Source of the DNA: Clostridia bacterium
GTDB lineage: Bacteria; Bacillota; Clostridia; Acetivibrionales; DSM-27016
Direction of reading: 5' to 3'
Assembly (NCBI GenBank): GCA_026414765.1
Contig: JAOAIJ010000036.1
Location: 1 to 64,000, forward strand
Length of the DNA: 64,000 nt
Every line of letters starts with the position of its first letter. Position 1 is the stretch's first letter. A program made the translations under genes and the position numbers. The notes under the pieces were generated by a model. The model did no database searches and was not told the DNA's origin. It was given only the letters and a program-made list of their open reading frames with translations. Positions 8,932-18,092 of the stretch are shown in pieces.

Positions 8932-10074
8932 ATGTCAAACAATAGTTTGTATGTAGCAACTTTAAAAAGTACATTTGAACATCTTCCGGATTCATGGGGA
9001 CTTTCCGGACTGGCGGATTTTCATTACAGTCCTACTATGAAAGATCTTTATATGGAAGATTTTCCGCAGCTGTGGGCAGATATACCTATGCGTGAAAGGT
9101 TGTGTACTATAGGGGCGAATGACTATGCAAATAAATGGAATGATGTGGAGTTTGTCAGCATAGAGGAAACAAACCTTGCGTACCTTCTTGAAAAAGTCGA
9201 TCCCAAACTGGCTGCAGGTGCTGTACTTGACGGAAAAACTGTGGGTATACCCTTGGCCGGAGGAAATCACCAACTCCTTTTCTATAATAAGGACATGGTA
9301 GCCGAACAGCCGGGAAGCTTTGAAGTACTGCTTGATACAGCCAGAAAACTAAAAAAAGACTTTAATATGGAGTATCCTATTGTAATTCCTACGGCAGCCT
9401 GTTACTTTATACTTCCTATGCTGTACGGGTACGGATCTCCTTTGTGGTCGGAGAGCCTTGCTCCGGGAAGCGGGATAGAGAAGGAATCCCTATTTGAAAC
9501 TCTGACACTTTTGAAGCAGCTTATATATGAAGAAAAAATCATGCCGGTGAAATGGGAGCAGGTGGAAAGCAGGCAAGCGTTTCAGGAAGGAAAGGCAGCA
9601 TTCTGTATAGGCGGAGATTGGGATATATCTGAGCATCTAAGTGTGCTGGGCAATAAGCTTGGGATTTCAGAGATACCTAGGCTGAAAAGGGAGTGCCTGT
9701 CTACAGGGAACGGTAATTATCTATTTCTATCGAAGTATCTGACACCAGAGGTATATGAAAATGCCGCGAGAGCCTGTGAGATTATATTAGGAAATGAAGT
9801 ACAGCAGGAGATTGTTACTAAACTCCACCGTTTCCCTGCTATTATTGATACTGAAATGAATAAATCGGACATGGGTGAGATAGACAGAATAAATGCTGCA
9901 GTTTTTTCTAAAGCAATAATATTGCCGCCTTTAAAGGAAGTATCACACATGTACCATGTCCTGGCCGATCTTCTTGAGCCTGAAGTACTTATTAAATCCT
10001 CTATCCAAGAGCTTACTGAGGATGCTATGAAAAAAATGAAGGATATTGACACTTTCATAGAAATAAAAAAATAA
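8932..10074 (+). CDS. Sugar-binding-protein fold, no signal peptide
   Basis: The 380 residues resemble family 1 extracellular solute-binding proteins (maltose-binding type): GKTVGIPLAGGNHQLLFYNK near 100-120, a FQEGKAAFCIGGDWD segment near 220, and a helical C-terminus. Such proteins normally carry a lipoprotein signal; this one begins MSNNSLYVATLKSTF and has none, and no sugar ABC permease genes are nearby. It is therefore predicted to be cytoplasmic. It might bind the glycan or sugar intermediate made by its neighbours. The start is set by AAAAGGGGG (8916-8924), 7 nt before ATG 8932. It sits 25 nt after the GH13-like pair and 16 nt before the epimerase gene. Confidence 0.75.
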   Translation: MSNNSLYVATLKSTFEHLPDSWGLSGLADFHYSPTMKDLYMEDFPQLWADIPMRERLCTIGANDYANKWNDVEFVSIEETNLAYLLEKVDPKLAAGAVLDGKTVGIPLAGGNHQLLFYNKDMVAEQPGSFEVLLDTARKLKKDFNMEYPIVIPTAACYFILPMLYGYGSPLWSESLAPGSGIEKESLFETLTLLKQLIYEEKIMPVKWEQVESRQAFQEGKAAFCIGGDWDISEHLSVLGNKLGISEIPRLKRECLSTGNGNYLFLSKYLTPEVYENAARACEIILGNEVQQEIVTKLHRFPAIIDTEMNKSDMGEIDRINAAVFSKAIILPPLKEVSHMYHVLADLLEPEVLIKSSIQELTEDAMKKMKDIDTFIEIKK

Positions 10075-10090
10075 AGGGAGATGTAGAGGC

Positions 10091-11095
10091 ATGACAACAT
10101 TGAACATTATGGTGTTGGGCGGAACAGGACTGATTTCTACGGGAATTACAAAAGCCTGCATGGAGTTAGGGCATAATGTAATACACTTCAACCGTGGAAA
10201 TAATGCCAACATATTTGAAGTTGAAACTATAAGAGGAGATAGGAATGACTGCGAAAGCCTGAAAAAAGCTGCTGAAAAAAAGCCGGATGTTGTTATAGAT
10301 ATGCTTTGTTTCAACGCAGCTCAGGCACAGACAGCAATAGACGCATTTGCTGCAAAGACCGGACAGTATATCTACTGTTCTACCTTCTGTGTATATAATC
10401 TTATAGAAGCATTAGAACCGATAAAAGAAACTTCGCCTGCCAGTTCACACACCGAATACGGTGCAAATAAATTTGCGGCTGAGATGGAATTTCTGAAGGC
10501 TGCACAAAAGGGGTTTTTTGAAACTACTATCTTTCGGCCTTCGCATATTTATGGGGAGGATTTCTTTGTAAACCAGCTTGATTTTGAAGGGGCACGTTTT
10601 CTGAAATGTTTGTATAATGGCGCGCCTGTACTGCTTGGTGACAGCGGAATTTCGACATGGCAGGCATGTCACAGGGATGATGCGGGGATAGCCTTTGCTA
10701 ATGCTGCAGGAAGGGAAAAATGCTTTGGTAAGACATACAACCTCTCATATAGAGAGATAATGTCATGGAGAACTTTCTATGAGAGAGCCGCGAAGGTTCT
10801 TGGAAGGGAAGCGGTAATGGTTACACTGCCTGCAGCGGATTTGCTGGAGGATGACAATGGGAGATTTGAATTCTATAGGGATATTACGAGATTCCACTGC
10901 GCGCTGGATACAGAGAAGGTATACAATGATATACCTGAATTTCATCAGAGGATACAATTTGAGGATGGGGTAAAAATGGCATGGGAGAGGGTGGAGAAGA
11001 AATGTGGAACTGATTTATGCAGATACAATTCGATGAACAGCCTTATCAATAAAGCAACACCTTTGATTCCCAAGCCAAAACCTTACAATGTTTAA
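10091..11095 (+). CDS. NAD-dependent epimerase/dehydratase
   Basis: The protein is a 334-residue extended short-chain dehydrogenase. The N-terminus has a Rossmann nucleotide loop (VLGGTGLISTGI, residues 8-19), and the catalytic pair Y-x3-K appears as YGANK near residue 118. The family acts on nucleotide sugars or related polyols by NAD(P)-dependent epimerisation, dehydration or reduction. The GGTGLIS form is closer to the CSP41/UDP-glucose-epimerase-like group than to GalE. AGGGAGATG upstream supports ATG 10091. The substrate is unknown; the context suggests a sugar of the operon's pathway. Confidence 0.83.
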   Translation: MTTLNIMVLGGTGLISTGITKACMELGHNVIHFNRGNNANIFEVETIRGDRNDCESLKKAAEKKPDVVIDMLCFNAAQAQTAIDAFAAKTGQYIYCSTFCVYNLIEALEPIKETSPASSHTEYGANKFAAEMEFLKAAQKGFFETTIFRPSHIYGEDFFVNQLDFEGARFLKCLYNGAPVLLGDSGISTWQACHRDDAGIAFANAAGREKCFGKTYNLSYREIMSWRTFYERAAKVLGREAVMVTLPAADLLEDDNGRFEFYRDITRFHCALDTEKVYNDIPEFHQRIQFEDGVKMAWERVEKKCGTDLCRYNSMNSLINKATPLIPKPKPYNV

Positions 11096-11114
11096 ATGAA
11101 AGCAGGTAGAAATA

Positions 11115-12284
11115 ATGAAAGAAGATTTTAATGAGGTAATAGATAGACTAAACACGAACAGTGTAAAATGGGATCTTGCAGAAAAGATATTTGGTTGTGC
11201 AGGAGTCCTTCCCATGTGGGTTGCGGACATGGATTTTTTATCTCCAAGGGAAGTAATAGACGCAATCACACAAAGAGCCAGGCATGGAATATACGGCTAT
11301 ACCGAAAGGCCGGATTCATATTACATGTCTGTGATTAACTGGATGCAGCGGCGGCATGGCTGTAGGCTCGAAAGGGAATGGCTGATTAACTGTCCGGGTG
11401 TGGTACCATCTTTGAACTCAGCAGTGAAGGCTTTTACAAAACCTGGTGATAAGGTGATAGTTCAGCCCCCTGTATATTATCCTTTTTTCTCTGCAGTGAC
11501 TAATCAGGGGTGTGAGATTGTTTACAATAATCTTATTCTGGATAACGGAAGATACATGATGGACTTTGAAGACCTTGAAGAGAAGATGGATAAGAGTGTA
11601 AAAGCTTTAATCCTGTGCAGTCCCCACAATCCTGTAGGGCGGGTATGGACGAGGCAAGAGCTTGCCAGACTTGGTGAGATTTGTCTGAGGAACAATGTAG
11701 TGATTATATCAGACGAAATTCACTGTGATATATTACTGGACTCTTATAGGCACACGCACATATTTACCTTATCTCAAGAGCTGCAAGCAAATACTGTTAC
11801 CTGTATCTCCCCAAGCAAGACTTTCAACCTGGCCGGACTATCTACATCTATGGCTATAATTCCTGATAAAAGACTGCGTGAAAAATACAGTGCAGCAATC
11901 GCTTCTACAGGCTTTTACCACAACAATATATTTGGGATAACAGCTCTGGAAACAGCTTATAATTACGGTGAAGAATGGCTGGACAAGCTTTTGACATATC
12001 TGGGGAAAAATCTAAACACTCTCGAAAAATTCTTTCAGAAAAGGATACCAGGCATAAAAGTAATAAGACCTGAGGGCACTTATCTTGTGTGGCTTGACTG
12101 CCGCAGTCTGGATATGGAACAGAAGGCTTTGGTGGACTTAATGGCAAAAAAGGCCGGTGTTGGACTTGAAGACGGCCAGGTATTCGGTCCGGGAGGTGAA
12201 GGATTTCTGAGAATAAATATCGCCTGCCCGCACTCCTTGCTTGAAGAAGGATTAACAAGAATTGAAAAAATATTTTATGAATAG
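11115..12284 (+). CDS. PatB/MalY-type PLP enzyme
   Basis: The 389-residue fold-type I aminotransferase has the PatB signature LPMWVADMDF near residue 31, CSPHNPVGR near 175, SDEIHCDI near 204 and the PLP-lysine motif SPSKTFNLAGL near 235. Family members are cysteine-S-conjugate or cystathionine beta-lyases (MalY, PatB); some act as aminotransferases. Here it lies between an epimerase and a radical SAM gene, so C-S cleavage, sulfur transfer or amination of a pathway intermediate are all possible. The ribosome site AAAGCAGG precedes ATG 11115. It is cytoplasmic. Confidence 0.87.
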   Translation: MKEDFNEVIDRLNTNSVKWDLAEKIFGCAGVLPMWVADMDFLSPREVIDAITQRARHGIYGYTERPDSYYMSVINWMQRRHGCRLEREWLINCPGVVPSLNSAVKAFTKPGDKVIVQPPVYYPFFSAVTNQGCEIVYNNLILDNGRYMMDFEDLEEKMDKSVKALILCSPHNPVGRVWTRQELARLGEICLRNNVVIISDEIHCDILLDSYRHTHIFTLSQELQANTVTCISPSKTFNLAGLSTSMAIIPDKRLREKYSAAIASTGFYHNNIFGITALETAYNYGEEWLDKLLTYLGKNLNTLEKFFQKRIPGIKVIRPEGTYLVWLDCRSLDMEQKALVDLMAKKAGVGLEDGQVFGPGGEGFLRINIACPHSLLEEGLTRIEKIFYE

Positions 12285-12300
12285 AAAGGAAGATGTAAAA

Positions 12301-13314
12301 ATGGTAAATGATAATTTTTTATTCCCTTCAACAGTACTTGTGGAGCCTACCAATATATGCAACATAAACTGTAAGATGTGTGAAGCGCGATGCTCAGTTA
12401 CAAAAAATATCGAAAAGAAGTTTCTTACACCGGAGCAATTGAATACTATACTGCGTAAACTTGATAAGTACATAATAAATGTTGTGTTCCAAGGTGATTG
12501 TGAACCTACTATGAATCCGTATTTGCCTGATTTATGTGCAGTAGCATCAAAGTATACAAAACAGGTAGGTCTGGTTTCAAATGGGACTATGCTAAAAGAC
12601 AGGTATATCAAAAATTTGGTTGACAGTGGACTTACATGGTTTGCACTATCCATAGACGACCACAGGCCGGAAAAGTATGAGGCTATACGCGTAGGTGCAA
12701 GCTTCAAAAGAGTGGTGGAAAACTTGCAAACACTTGTTAAAGTAAGAGAAAACGGAAATGGGAAGTTAAACATAGTAACCCATAAAATAGTATTCCCTGA
12801 AGATACCATAGAGGATCTGGAAGAATATATACATACTTTTTATGTTGAAAACAGGGTCAATAAGATCACATTTGCGCCATTAGTTGAAGAGGGCAGTACA
12901 ATGGTGAAAAACTGGATTGAAATGAGAAACGAACTGGAAAACCGGCTTATAAGGCAAAATATAAATATCAATTTGCGGGACTTTGCAAATTATCCTTACA
13001 GAACAATGCATAAATATTGCGGAACAAATCTGTTTTTCATAAACCATGAAGGTAATTTCAACTGTTGTGGGCTTCATACCCGCCTAAATAGAAAATTCGG
13101 GAATCTAATAACAGAAGAACTTGAGGACATAGTACAAAGGGAAAATTTTCTGGAATATCATAAGTTCTGGCTGGAAAGGGATTATAATAACAAAATCCCC
13201 ACAGTATGCAGAAACTGCTATCTTCTTAAAAGCTCATATTTTACATATTGTCTTGACGAAGGCTTGGATGCGGCAGACAGCTTTGAATCAAAGACGTCTG
13301 ATGTTGCCAGTTGA
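12301..13314 (+). CDS. Radical SAM protein with auxiliary cysteines
   Basis: The 337-residue protein has the radical SAM cluster motif C-x3-C-x2-C in TNICNINCKMCEAR near residue 18, a GDCEPTMNP segment near 65 and a C-terminal SPASM/Twitch-like region: CGTNLFFINHEGNFNCC near 241 and VCRNCYLLKSSYFTYC near 301. Such enzymes reductively cleave S-adenosylmethionine and modify peptides, sugars or cyclitols, for example by dehydrogenation, epimerisation or thioether formation. ATG 12301 follows GAAAGGAAG (12285-12293); the frame also opens at 12262 inside the previous gene. With the exporter it makes a modified natural product plausible, but no clear precursor peptide is visible. Confidence 0.85.
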   Translation: MVNDNFLFPSTVLVEPTNICNINCKMCEARCSVTKNIEKKFLTPEQLNTILRKLDKYIINVVFQGDCEPTMNPYLPDLCAVASKYTKQVGLVSNGTMLKDRYIKNLVDSGLTWFALSIDDHRPEKYEAIRVGASFKRVVENLQTLVKVRENGNGKLNIVTHKIVFPEDTIEDLEEYIHTFYVENRVNKITFAPLVEEGSTMVKNWIEMRNELENRLIRQNININLRDFANYPYRTMHKYCGTNLFFINHEGNFNCCGLHTRLNRKFGNLITEELEDIVQRENFLEYHKFWLERDYNNKIPTVCRNCYLLKSSYFTYCLDEGLDAADSFESKTSDVAS

Positions 13315-13373
13315 ATAGCTCTGAATCAGGAAGTATTCAGTTAATATTACGTTAGAAAAAGGAGATGATTCAG

Positions 13374-14873
13374 ATGGGATTTCAAAGGTCAAGCGGTATT
13401 TTACTTCATCCTACTTCACTTCCAGGTAAATATGGTATAGGGGATTTGGGTAGGGAGGCGTATGAATTTATTGATTTCCTCACTCTCTCAGGGCAAAAAC
13501 TGTGGCAGGTCCTTCCATTAGTCTCTCCGATCATTGAAGGCAGCCCATATCTTTCCATTTCTGCTTTTGCCATGAACCCGCTTTTGATAAACCCTGATAA
13601 ACTTATTGAAATTGGATTGCTTTTACCTTCAGACATTAGCAGTATACCTGACTTTGATGAATGCAGGGTTGAGCATAATAAAGTTAGGGAGTATAAAGCA
13701 CCACTTATATTCAAAGCAATTCAAAACTTAAGGAAAAGCTCTGATAAGTTGCTGGAAAAAAAGTTTGAATGTTTTTGTGAAAGACATGCTGCATGGCTTG
13801 ATAATTATGCACTGTTTCTGGCGTTAAAGGAACATAATAATTACAAGGAATGGAATGAGTGGAAAGTGCCTGTCGATCCAAAGAATCCGTCTAGTATAGC
13901 AGAGTGGAATGAAAAGCTTAAAGAATCAGTATTTTGCCATAAGGCTGCTCAGTTTTTAGTTTATTCCCAGTGGCTTGAGCTCAAGTTTTATGCAAATTTG
14001 AATGGAATTAAAATAATTGGGGATTTGCCTATATTTATAGCTTACGGCAGTTCTGACGTATGGGCAAACCCGGAATATTTCAAACTTGACGAAAAGGGCT
14101 ATCCGCTTGTTGTATCGGGAGCCCCCCCGGATATTTTCTGCTCCGACGGGCAGAAATGGGGAAGTCCGATATACAATTGGGAAGCAATAAAAGAGGACGG
14201 CTATAAGTGGTGGGTTGAGAGATCTAGAAACATTCTTGAAGTATCGGATATTTTCAGAATTGATCATTTCAGAGGTTTTGCCCAATACTGGGAAATCCCT
14301 GCGAGTGATTCAACTGCCAAAAACGGAAAGTGGGTGCCGGGACCTGGTGAAGAATTGTTTCATGCCATAGAAAAGGAACTTGGCAAACTTCCGATTATTG
14401 CAGAAGATCTCGGATACATTACCCGCGATGTCATGGAATTAAGGGAGAAACTTGGCTTTCCTGGCATGAATGTACTCCAGTTTGGTTTTAGTGAGATTAC
14501 GGAAGATACGAAGCGATTCCTTCCGCATAACCATGAAAGGAATTCTGTGGTATATACAGGAACCCACGACAATGATACAACATGGGGGGCTTACTCCTCA
14601 TTTCCTGAGAATATTAAAATCAAAGTCAGAAAATATCTTAATACATCAAACGATACCGCCGAGATATGCTGGGACTTCATACGTTCGGCTTTTTCATCAG
14701 TAGCGGATATGGCCATAATTCCAATGCAGGATATCTTATGCTTGGGCAATGAAGCAAAAATGAATTATCCGTGGAAAGCTGAGGGGAACTGGGCATGGAG
14801 ATATAAAAAAGCAATGCTCAATGAGGAAATTGCAAAAAGATTATACGGATTAACCAGGGTATATCATAGATAA
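13374..14873 (+). CDS. malQ: 4-alpha-glucanotransferase (amylomaltase)
   Basis: The 499 residues form a complete GH77 enzyme. The N-terminus SSGILLHPTSLPGKYGIGDL is diagnostic. IFRIDHFRGF carries the nucleophile Asp, IIAEDLGYIT the acid/base Glu, and YTGTHDNDTTWG the third acidic residue. It transfers alpha-1,4-glucan segments between maltodextrins in the cytoplasm. It is last in the operon, 59 nt after the radical SAM gene, followed by a terminator. ATG 13374 has GGAG 9 nt upstream; ATG 13365 is too close. Placement with two GH13-like proteins and a sugar-binding fold suggests alpha-glucan or maltodextrin handling in this pathway. Confidence 0.96.
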   Translation: MGFQRSSGILLHPTSLPGKYGIGDLGREAYEFIDFLTLSGQKLWQVLPLVSPIIEGSPYLSISAFAMNPLLINPDKLIEIGLLLPSDISSIPDFDECRVEHNKVREYKAPLIFKAIQNLRKSSDKLLEKKFECFCERHAAWLDNYALFLALKEHNNYKEWNEWKVPVDPKNPSSIAEWNEKLKESVFCHKAAQFLVYSQWLELKFYANLNGIKIIGDLPIFIAYGSSDVWANPEYFKLDEKGYPLVVSGAPPDIFCSDGQKWGSPIYNWEAIKEDGYKWWVERSRNILEVSDIFRIDHFRGFAQYWEIPASDSTAKNGKWVPGPGEELFHAIEKELGKLPIIAEDLGYITRDVMELREKLGFPGMNVLQFGFSEITEDTKRFLPHNHERNSVVYTGTHDNDTTWGAYSSFPENIKIKVRKYLNTSNDTAEICWDFIRSAFSSVADMAIIPMQDILCLGNEAKMNYPWKAEGNWAWRYKKAMLNEEIAKRLYGLTRVYHR

Positions 14874-14913
14874 ATATAAAATTAGATTGAGTTTCATTCA
14901 GTATAACGAGTAG

Positions 14914-14956
14914 AAAAGCTGTTATGTAAAAAACTTACTGACAGCTTTTGTTTTTT
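14914..14956 (+). terminator. Terminator of the accessory operon
   Basis: AAAAGCTGTTA and TGACAGCTTTT form a stem with one wobble pair, followed by a T-rich tail (GTTTTTTC). Confidence 0.8.
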
Positions 14957-14993
14957 CTTCTTAAATAAGAAAAAACGACAAAAAAAACAGTAA

Positions 14994-15022
14994 TTGACAT
15001 AAAATTATTTTCTGCTTATAAT
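14994..15022 (+). promoter_or_regulatory. Consensus sigma-A promoter
   Basis: TTGACA (14994-14999), a 17-bp spacer and TATAAT (15017-15022) match the consensus exactly. The first intact gene downstream, cheW, begins about 640 bp later, so this promoter either gives cheW a very long leader or once served the decayed sequence between them. Confidence 0.85.
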
Positions 15023-15191
15023 ATTTATAAGTAAACATTTATTCCACGTAGCAAAACGATACTATACTTTCCATTATGGGTTATTTTATCGAGGTTTGGT
15101 GATATATTCCATTCTATTCTAATCAATTGAAGGACCGGAATCCAAAGAAACCGGTAATCTAATTTACAAAAACTTATAATAATATTAAAAC

Positions 15192-15326
15192 TATCAGGCT
15201 ATTAAAGCCATATTCCGAGCATATGATTTACTATCGGGAGAACCAGCCATCTCAAGTAAAGATTTCGGATTTTCATCAGAGAAAAAGGCTTTAATAAATG
15301 TGAAGATCAATATAAAATTTATGTAA
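15192..15326 (+). pseudogene. Open frame without a start, possible remnant
   Basis: A 44-codon open stretch reads like coding sequence (AIFRAYDLLSGEPAISSKDF) but has no start codon and stop codons just upstream in the same frame. It may be the tail of a decayed gene. I do not recognise the family. Weak evidence. Confidence 0.25.
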
Positions 15327-15585
15327 ACATATTAAGTTGATGGTTTTCTTTTATGTACATAGATATTTTTGCCTTATCCAAAGTTCCGTTGATATGCTCC
15401 AAATCGTTACACAAGCAATTTCAACCAACCAGCATAATGAGTTGCTTTATTATTTTCCGAGTACAAAACATGAAAGGTATGTTCTGAATTATTAATTCTA
15501 TGAGCTTTAAATACTGTCTCATAAGCTTCTTGACGGGAAGTCTGTCTTTTCTGCCGGAATAACAGTAACTATATAGTCTTTGCAT
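15319..15585 (-). pseudogene. Decayed coding remnant, repeat copy A
   Basis: On the minus strand two frames joined by a shift read EAYETVFKAHRINNSEHTFH ... THYAGWLKLLV, then NDLEHINGTLDKAKISMYIK up to a stop at 15319. The last part is similar to a second remnant at 55119-55201 (NDLEHIHGNLNKQ), at about 69 percent DNA identity over 65 bp (15387-15450). It is probably a dead mobile-element or lineage-specific gene. The family is not recognised. The rest of 15327-15666 holds nothing else I can support. Confidence 0.45.
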
Positions 15586-15666
15586 TTTTATGAATTCAAC
15601 TAAAAGTAGGTCATAAGGGCTCAATAACCCTGAGATAGATGAAAATACAGAAAGGAGAATGAAAAA

Positions 15667-16161
15667 ATGACTGACGAAGTAACACAGGAGATTTTTGAAC
15701 CGGAAGAGGACACGCAGAAGGGTAAATTTCTGACCTTCTCCCTCGGTAAAGAGTCCTATGGAATTGAAATAAAGTTTGTTACCGAAATTATCGGGATTCA
15801 GCCAATCACGGAGGTTCCTGAGCTCCCTGAATACATAAGGGGGATTATTAATCTCAGAGGAAAGATAATTCCTTTAATGGATATCAGACTCAGGTTTAAA
15901 AAACCTTTAAGGGAATATGACGATAGAACGTGTATCGTTGTAGTTGATATTAAGGGTGTCTATATAGGCCTGATAGTTGATACTGTGTCTGAAGTACTCT
16001 CTATTGCTGATGAAGAAATTGTTCCACCGCCGGACATCAACAAGGTAGTAAATAAATATATTAAGGGAATCGGCAAAGTGGGAAATGAAGTCAAACTTGT
16101 TTTGGATTGTGTAAGGCTTCTAAATGAAAACGAAATAGAAGGTCTGGAAAATATAGCATAA
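15667..16161 (+). CDS. cheW: Chemotaxis coupling protein CheW
   Basis: The 164-residue protein is a single CheW domain. FLTFSLGKESYGIEIKFVTE, PELPEYIRGIINLRGKIIPL and IGLIVDTVSEVLSI are typical of the family. It links chemoreceptors to the CheA kinase at the inner membrane face. AAAGGAG precedes ATG 15667. The chemoreceptor gene starts 12 nt after its stop, so the pair is co-transcribed and this CheW likely serves that receptor. No cheA or cheY is in the window. Confidence 0.95.
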   Translation: MTDEVTQEIFEPEEDTQKGKFLTFSLGKESYGIEIKFVTEIIGIQPITEVPELPEYIRGIINLRGKIIPLMDIRLRFKKPLREYDDRTCIVVVDIKGVYIGLIVDTVSEVLSIADEEIVPPPDINKVVNKYIKGIGKVGNEVKLVLDCVRLLNENEIEGLENIA

Positions 16162-16173
16162 TACGGGGGAGAG

Positions 16174-17901
16174 ATGAATATGAAATGGTTCTATGATTTA
16201 AAAATAGCTGCAAAACTGGTAGCCGGTTTTGTTTTAGTAGCGTTGATAGCAGGCCTGGTAGGGGTAATAGGTGTACTAAATATTAATAAGACCGACAGCA
16301 ATTATTCTGATTTATATACTAACTTCGGAATAGCCATCGGAGATATCGGAGAGGTGTCAACCTTATATCAGCGTACCCGGGTAAATCTTAGGGATATACT
16401 TCTGGAAAATGGCAGCAGTGACAGAAAGCAGTATGTCGACAAAATTAATGAATTTAGTAAAAGCATTGATGAAAGTTTGGCTAAATTTGAAAAAAGCTTG
16501 CAGACAGATGAGGCGAAAGAAGAGTTTGCAAGATTAAGAGCATCTTTTGAAAAGTTTAGACCGATTCAAGAGAGGATAATGGAGCATGCGCTTTCAAACC
16601 GTGAAGAGCAGGGCCTTGCATTAATGAGGGGAGAAGGTTATGAGATTGCAAATGCTATTAATGATTCTATTCAGAAGCTTTTCGATCTTAAGGTTAAAGG
16701 AGGTATTGAAAGATCAGATGAGTATAGTTCACAGACAAATACAACTGTATTTACAATGATTATAGTAATATTTGCAGCTATGATTGTTGCAATAATCCTT
16801 GGAATATTTATTTCCAGAATTATAAGCAATCCGGTGAAAAAGCTTGTAGGAGCTGCTGAGAATATCGCTGAGGGTAACTTGGACATAACTGTTAATATAG
16901 ACTCGAAGGATGAAATAGGAGTATTAGGTGTGGCTTTCAGGAAAATGTCAGTCAATCTGAATGAAGTAATGACTAATATAAATTCTGCTTCAGAACAGGT
17001 AGCTTCCGGTTCAAGGCAGGTTTCGGAATCAAGCATAGCACTTTCGCAAGGTGCAACCGAGCAGGCCAGTTCGATAGAGGAACTTACTGCTTCCCTTGAA
17101 GAAATATCTTCACAGACCAGGCAGAATGCAGAAAATGCTAATCAAGCAAATTTTCTGGCAGAAAGTGCAAGAACAAATGCCATGCAGGGAAATGGACAGA
17201 TGAAGGAAATGCTTAAAGCTATGGATGAGATTAATGATGCTTCGGGAAACATCTCCAAGATAATCAAGGTAATAGACGAAATTGCATTCCAAACCAACAT
17301 TTTAGCCTTAAATGCTGCAGTAGAAGCTGCCAGGGCAGGCCAGCACGGTAAAGGTTTTGCTGTAGTTGCTGAAGAGGTAAGGAATCTTGCTGCCAGAAGC
17401 GCAAATGCTGCAAGGGAGACAACTGATATGATAGAGGGGTCTATTAAGAAGGTTGAGGGAGGAACGAAGATAGCCAACGAAACTGCAGCAGCATTAAACA
17501 GTATTGTCGAAGGCGTTACAAAGGTAGCAAACCTGGTGAGTGAAATTGCTCTTGCGTCAAATGAACAAGCAACCGGAATAGCCCAGATAAACCAAGGAAT
17601 AATGCAGGTATCCCAAGTGGTACAGACCAATTCTGCAACCTCTGAAGAAAGCGCAGCAGCCAGTGAAGAGCTTTCAAGCCAGGCGGAGCTTTTGAGAGAA
17701 CAGGTAAGCAGATTCAAGCTAAGGAAAAACTATTCAACCGCGTTTAAAAGTTTTGGGGATATAAACCCTGAAGTAATAAGGATGCTGGAGAAAATTAAGG
17801 ATAAGAGCAGAGGCGGCTACAGCCTAAACGGTACGCAATCTGAAGCTGCATCTGCAAAAGCCGCAATAAAAATTGCAGATGATGAATTTGGGAAATACTA
17901 A
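16174..17901 (+). CDS. Methyl-accepting chemotaxis protein
   Basis: The 575-residue receptor has a first membrane segment at about residues 12-34, a short extracytoplasmic four-helix-bundle sensor (about 35-185), a second membrane segment (about 190-213), a HAMP domain (to about 265) and a long cytoplasmic signalling coiled coil. The conserved hairpin tip reads [20 protein letters not shown] near 370. The sensor belongs to the 4HB_MCP type, whose ligands are usually unknown. ATG 16174 directly abuts GGGGGAGAG; ATG 16180, two codons later, has better spacing and may be the real start. A terminator follows at 17921. Confidence 0.95.
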   Translation: MNMKWFYDLKIAAKLVAGFVLVALIAGLVGVIGVLNINKTDSNYSDLYTNFGIAIGDIGEVSTLYQRTRVNLRDILLENGSSDRKQYVDKINEFSKSIDESLAKFEKSLQTDEAKEEFARLRASFEKFRPIQERIMEHALSNREEQGLALMRGEGYEIANAINDSIQKLFDLKVKGGIERSDEYSSQTNTTVFTMIIVIFAAMIVAIILGIFISRIISNPVKKLVGAAENIAEGNLDITVNIDSKDEIGVLGVAFRKMSVNLNEVMTNINSASEQVASGSRQVSESSIALSQGATEQASSIEELTASLEEISSQTRQNAENANQANFLAESARTNAMQGNGQMKEMLKAMDEINDASGNISKIIKVIDEIAFQTNILALNAAVEAARAGQHGKGFAVVAEEVRNLAARSANAARETTDMIEGSIKKVEGGTKIANETAAALNSIVEGVTKVANLVSEIALASNEQATGIAQINQGIMQVSQVVQTNSATSEESAAASEELSSQAELLREQVSRFKLRKNYSTAFKSFGDINPEVIRMLEKIKDKSRGGYSLNGTQSEAASAKAAIKIADDEFGKY

Positions 17902-17920
17902 AAAAGGAATATGTATTATC

Positions 17921-17949
17921 AAAAAGAGAACAGTATGTTCTCTTTTTTG
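17921..17949 (+). terminator. Terminator after chemoreceptor gene
   Basis: AAAAAGAGAACA and TGTTCTCTTTTT pair perfectly around a 3-nt loop, ending in T-rich sequence. Confidence 0.85.
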
Positions 17950-18019
17950 TATCTTAAAATAATTTCTGACCACATATTTGTAATATTTTTATGATACCGT
18001 TAATATACATATTTATAGT

Positions 18020-18041
18020 AAATTATTCAAAAGAATAATTT
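18020..18041. promoter_or_regulatory. 9-bp inverted repeat before membrane-protein gene
   Basis: AAATTATTC and GAATAATTT flank a 4-nt centre. The right arm runs into TTGACA (18040-18045), a possible -35 box, although no good -10 box is visible at normal spacing. It may be an operator for the gene at 18093. Confidence 0.3.
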
Positions 18042-18092
18042 GACAATATGTCCGAAAGATATTCTGCAAAATACCTTTTGAGGGGAATTATT

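Noticed and set aside
15421-15624. 67-codon minus-strand frame
   Set aside because: It lies in a different frame from the coding-like remnant in the same stretch and has no ribosome site; treated as noise over decayed sequence.
17142-17717. 191-codon frame antisense to the chemoreceptor
   Set aside because: The coiled-coil chemoreceptor codons give long antisense frames; no ribosome site and no family resemblance.
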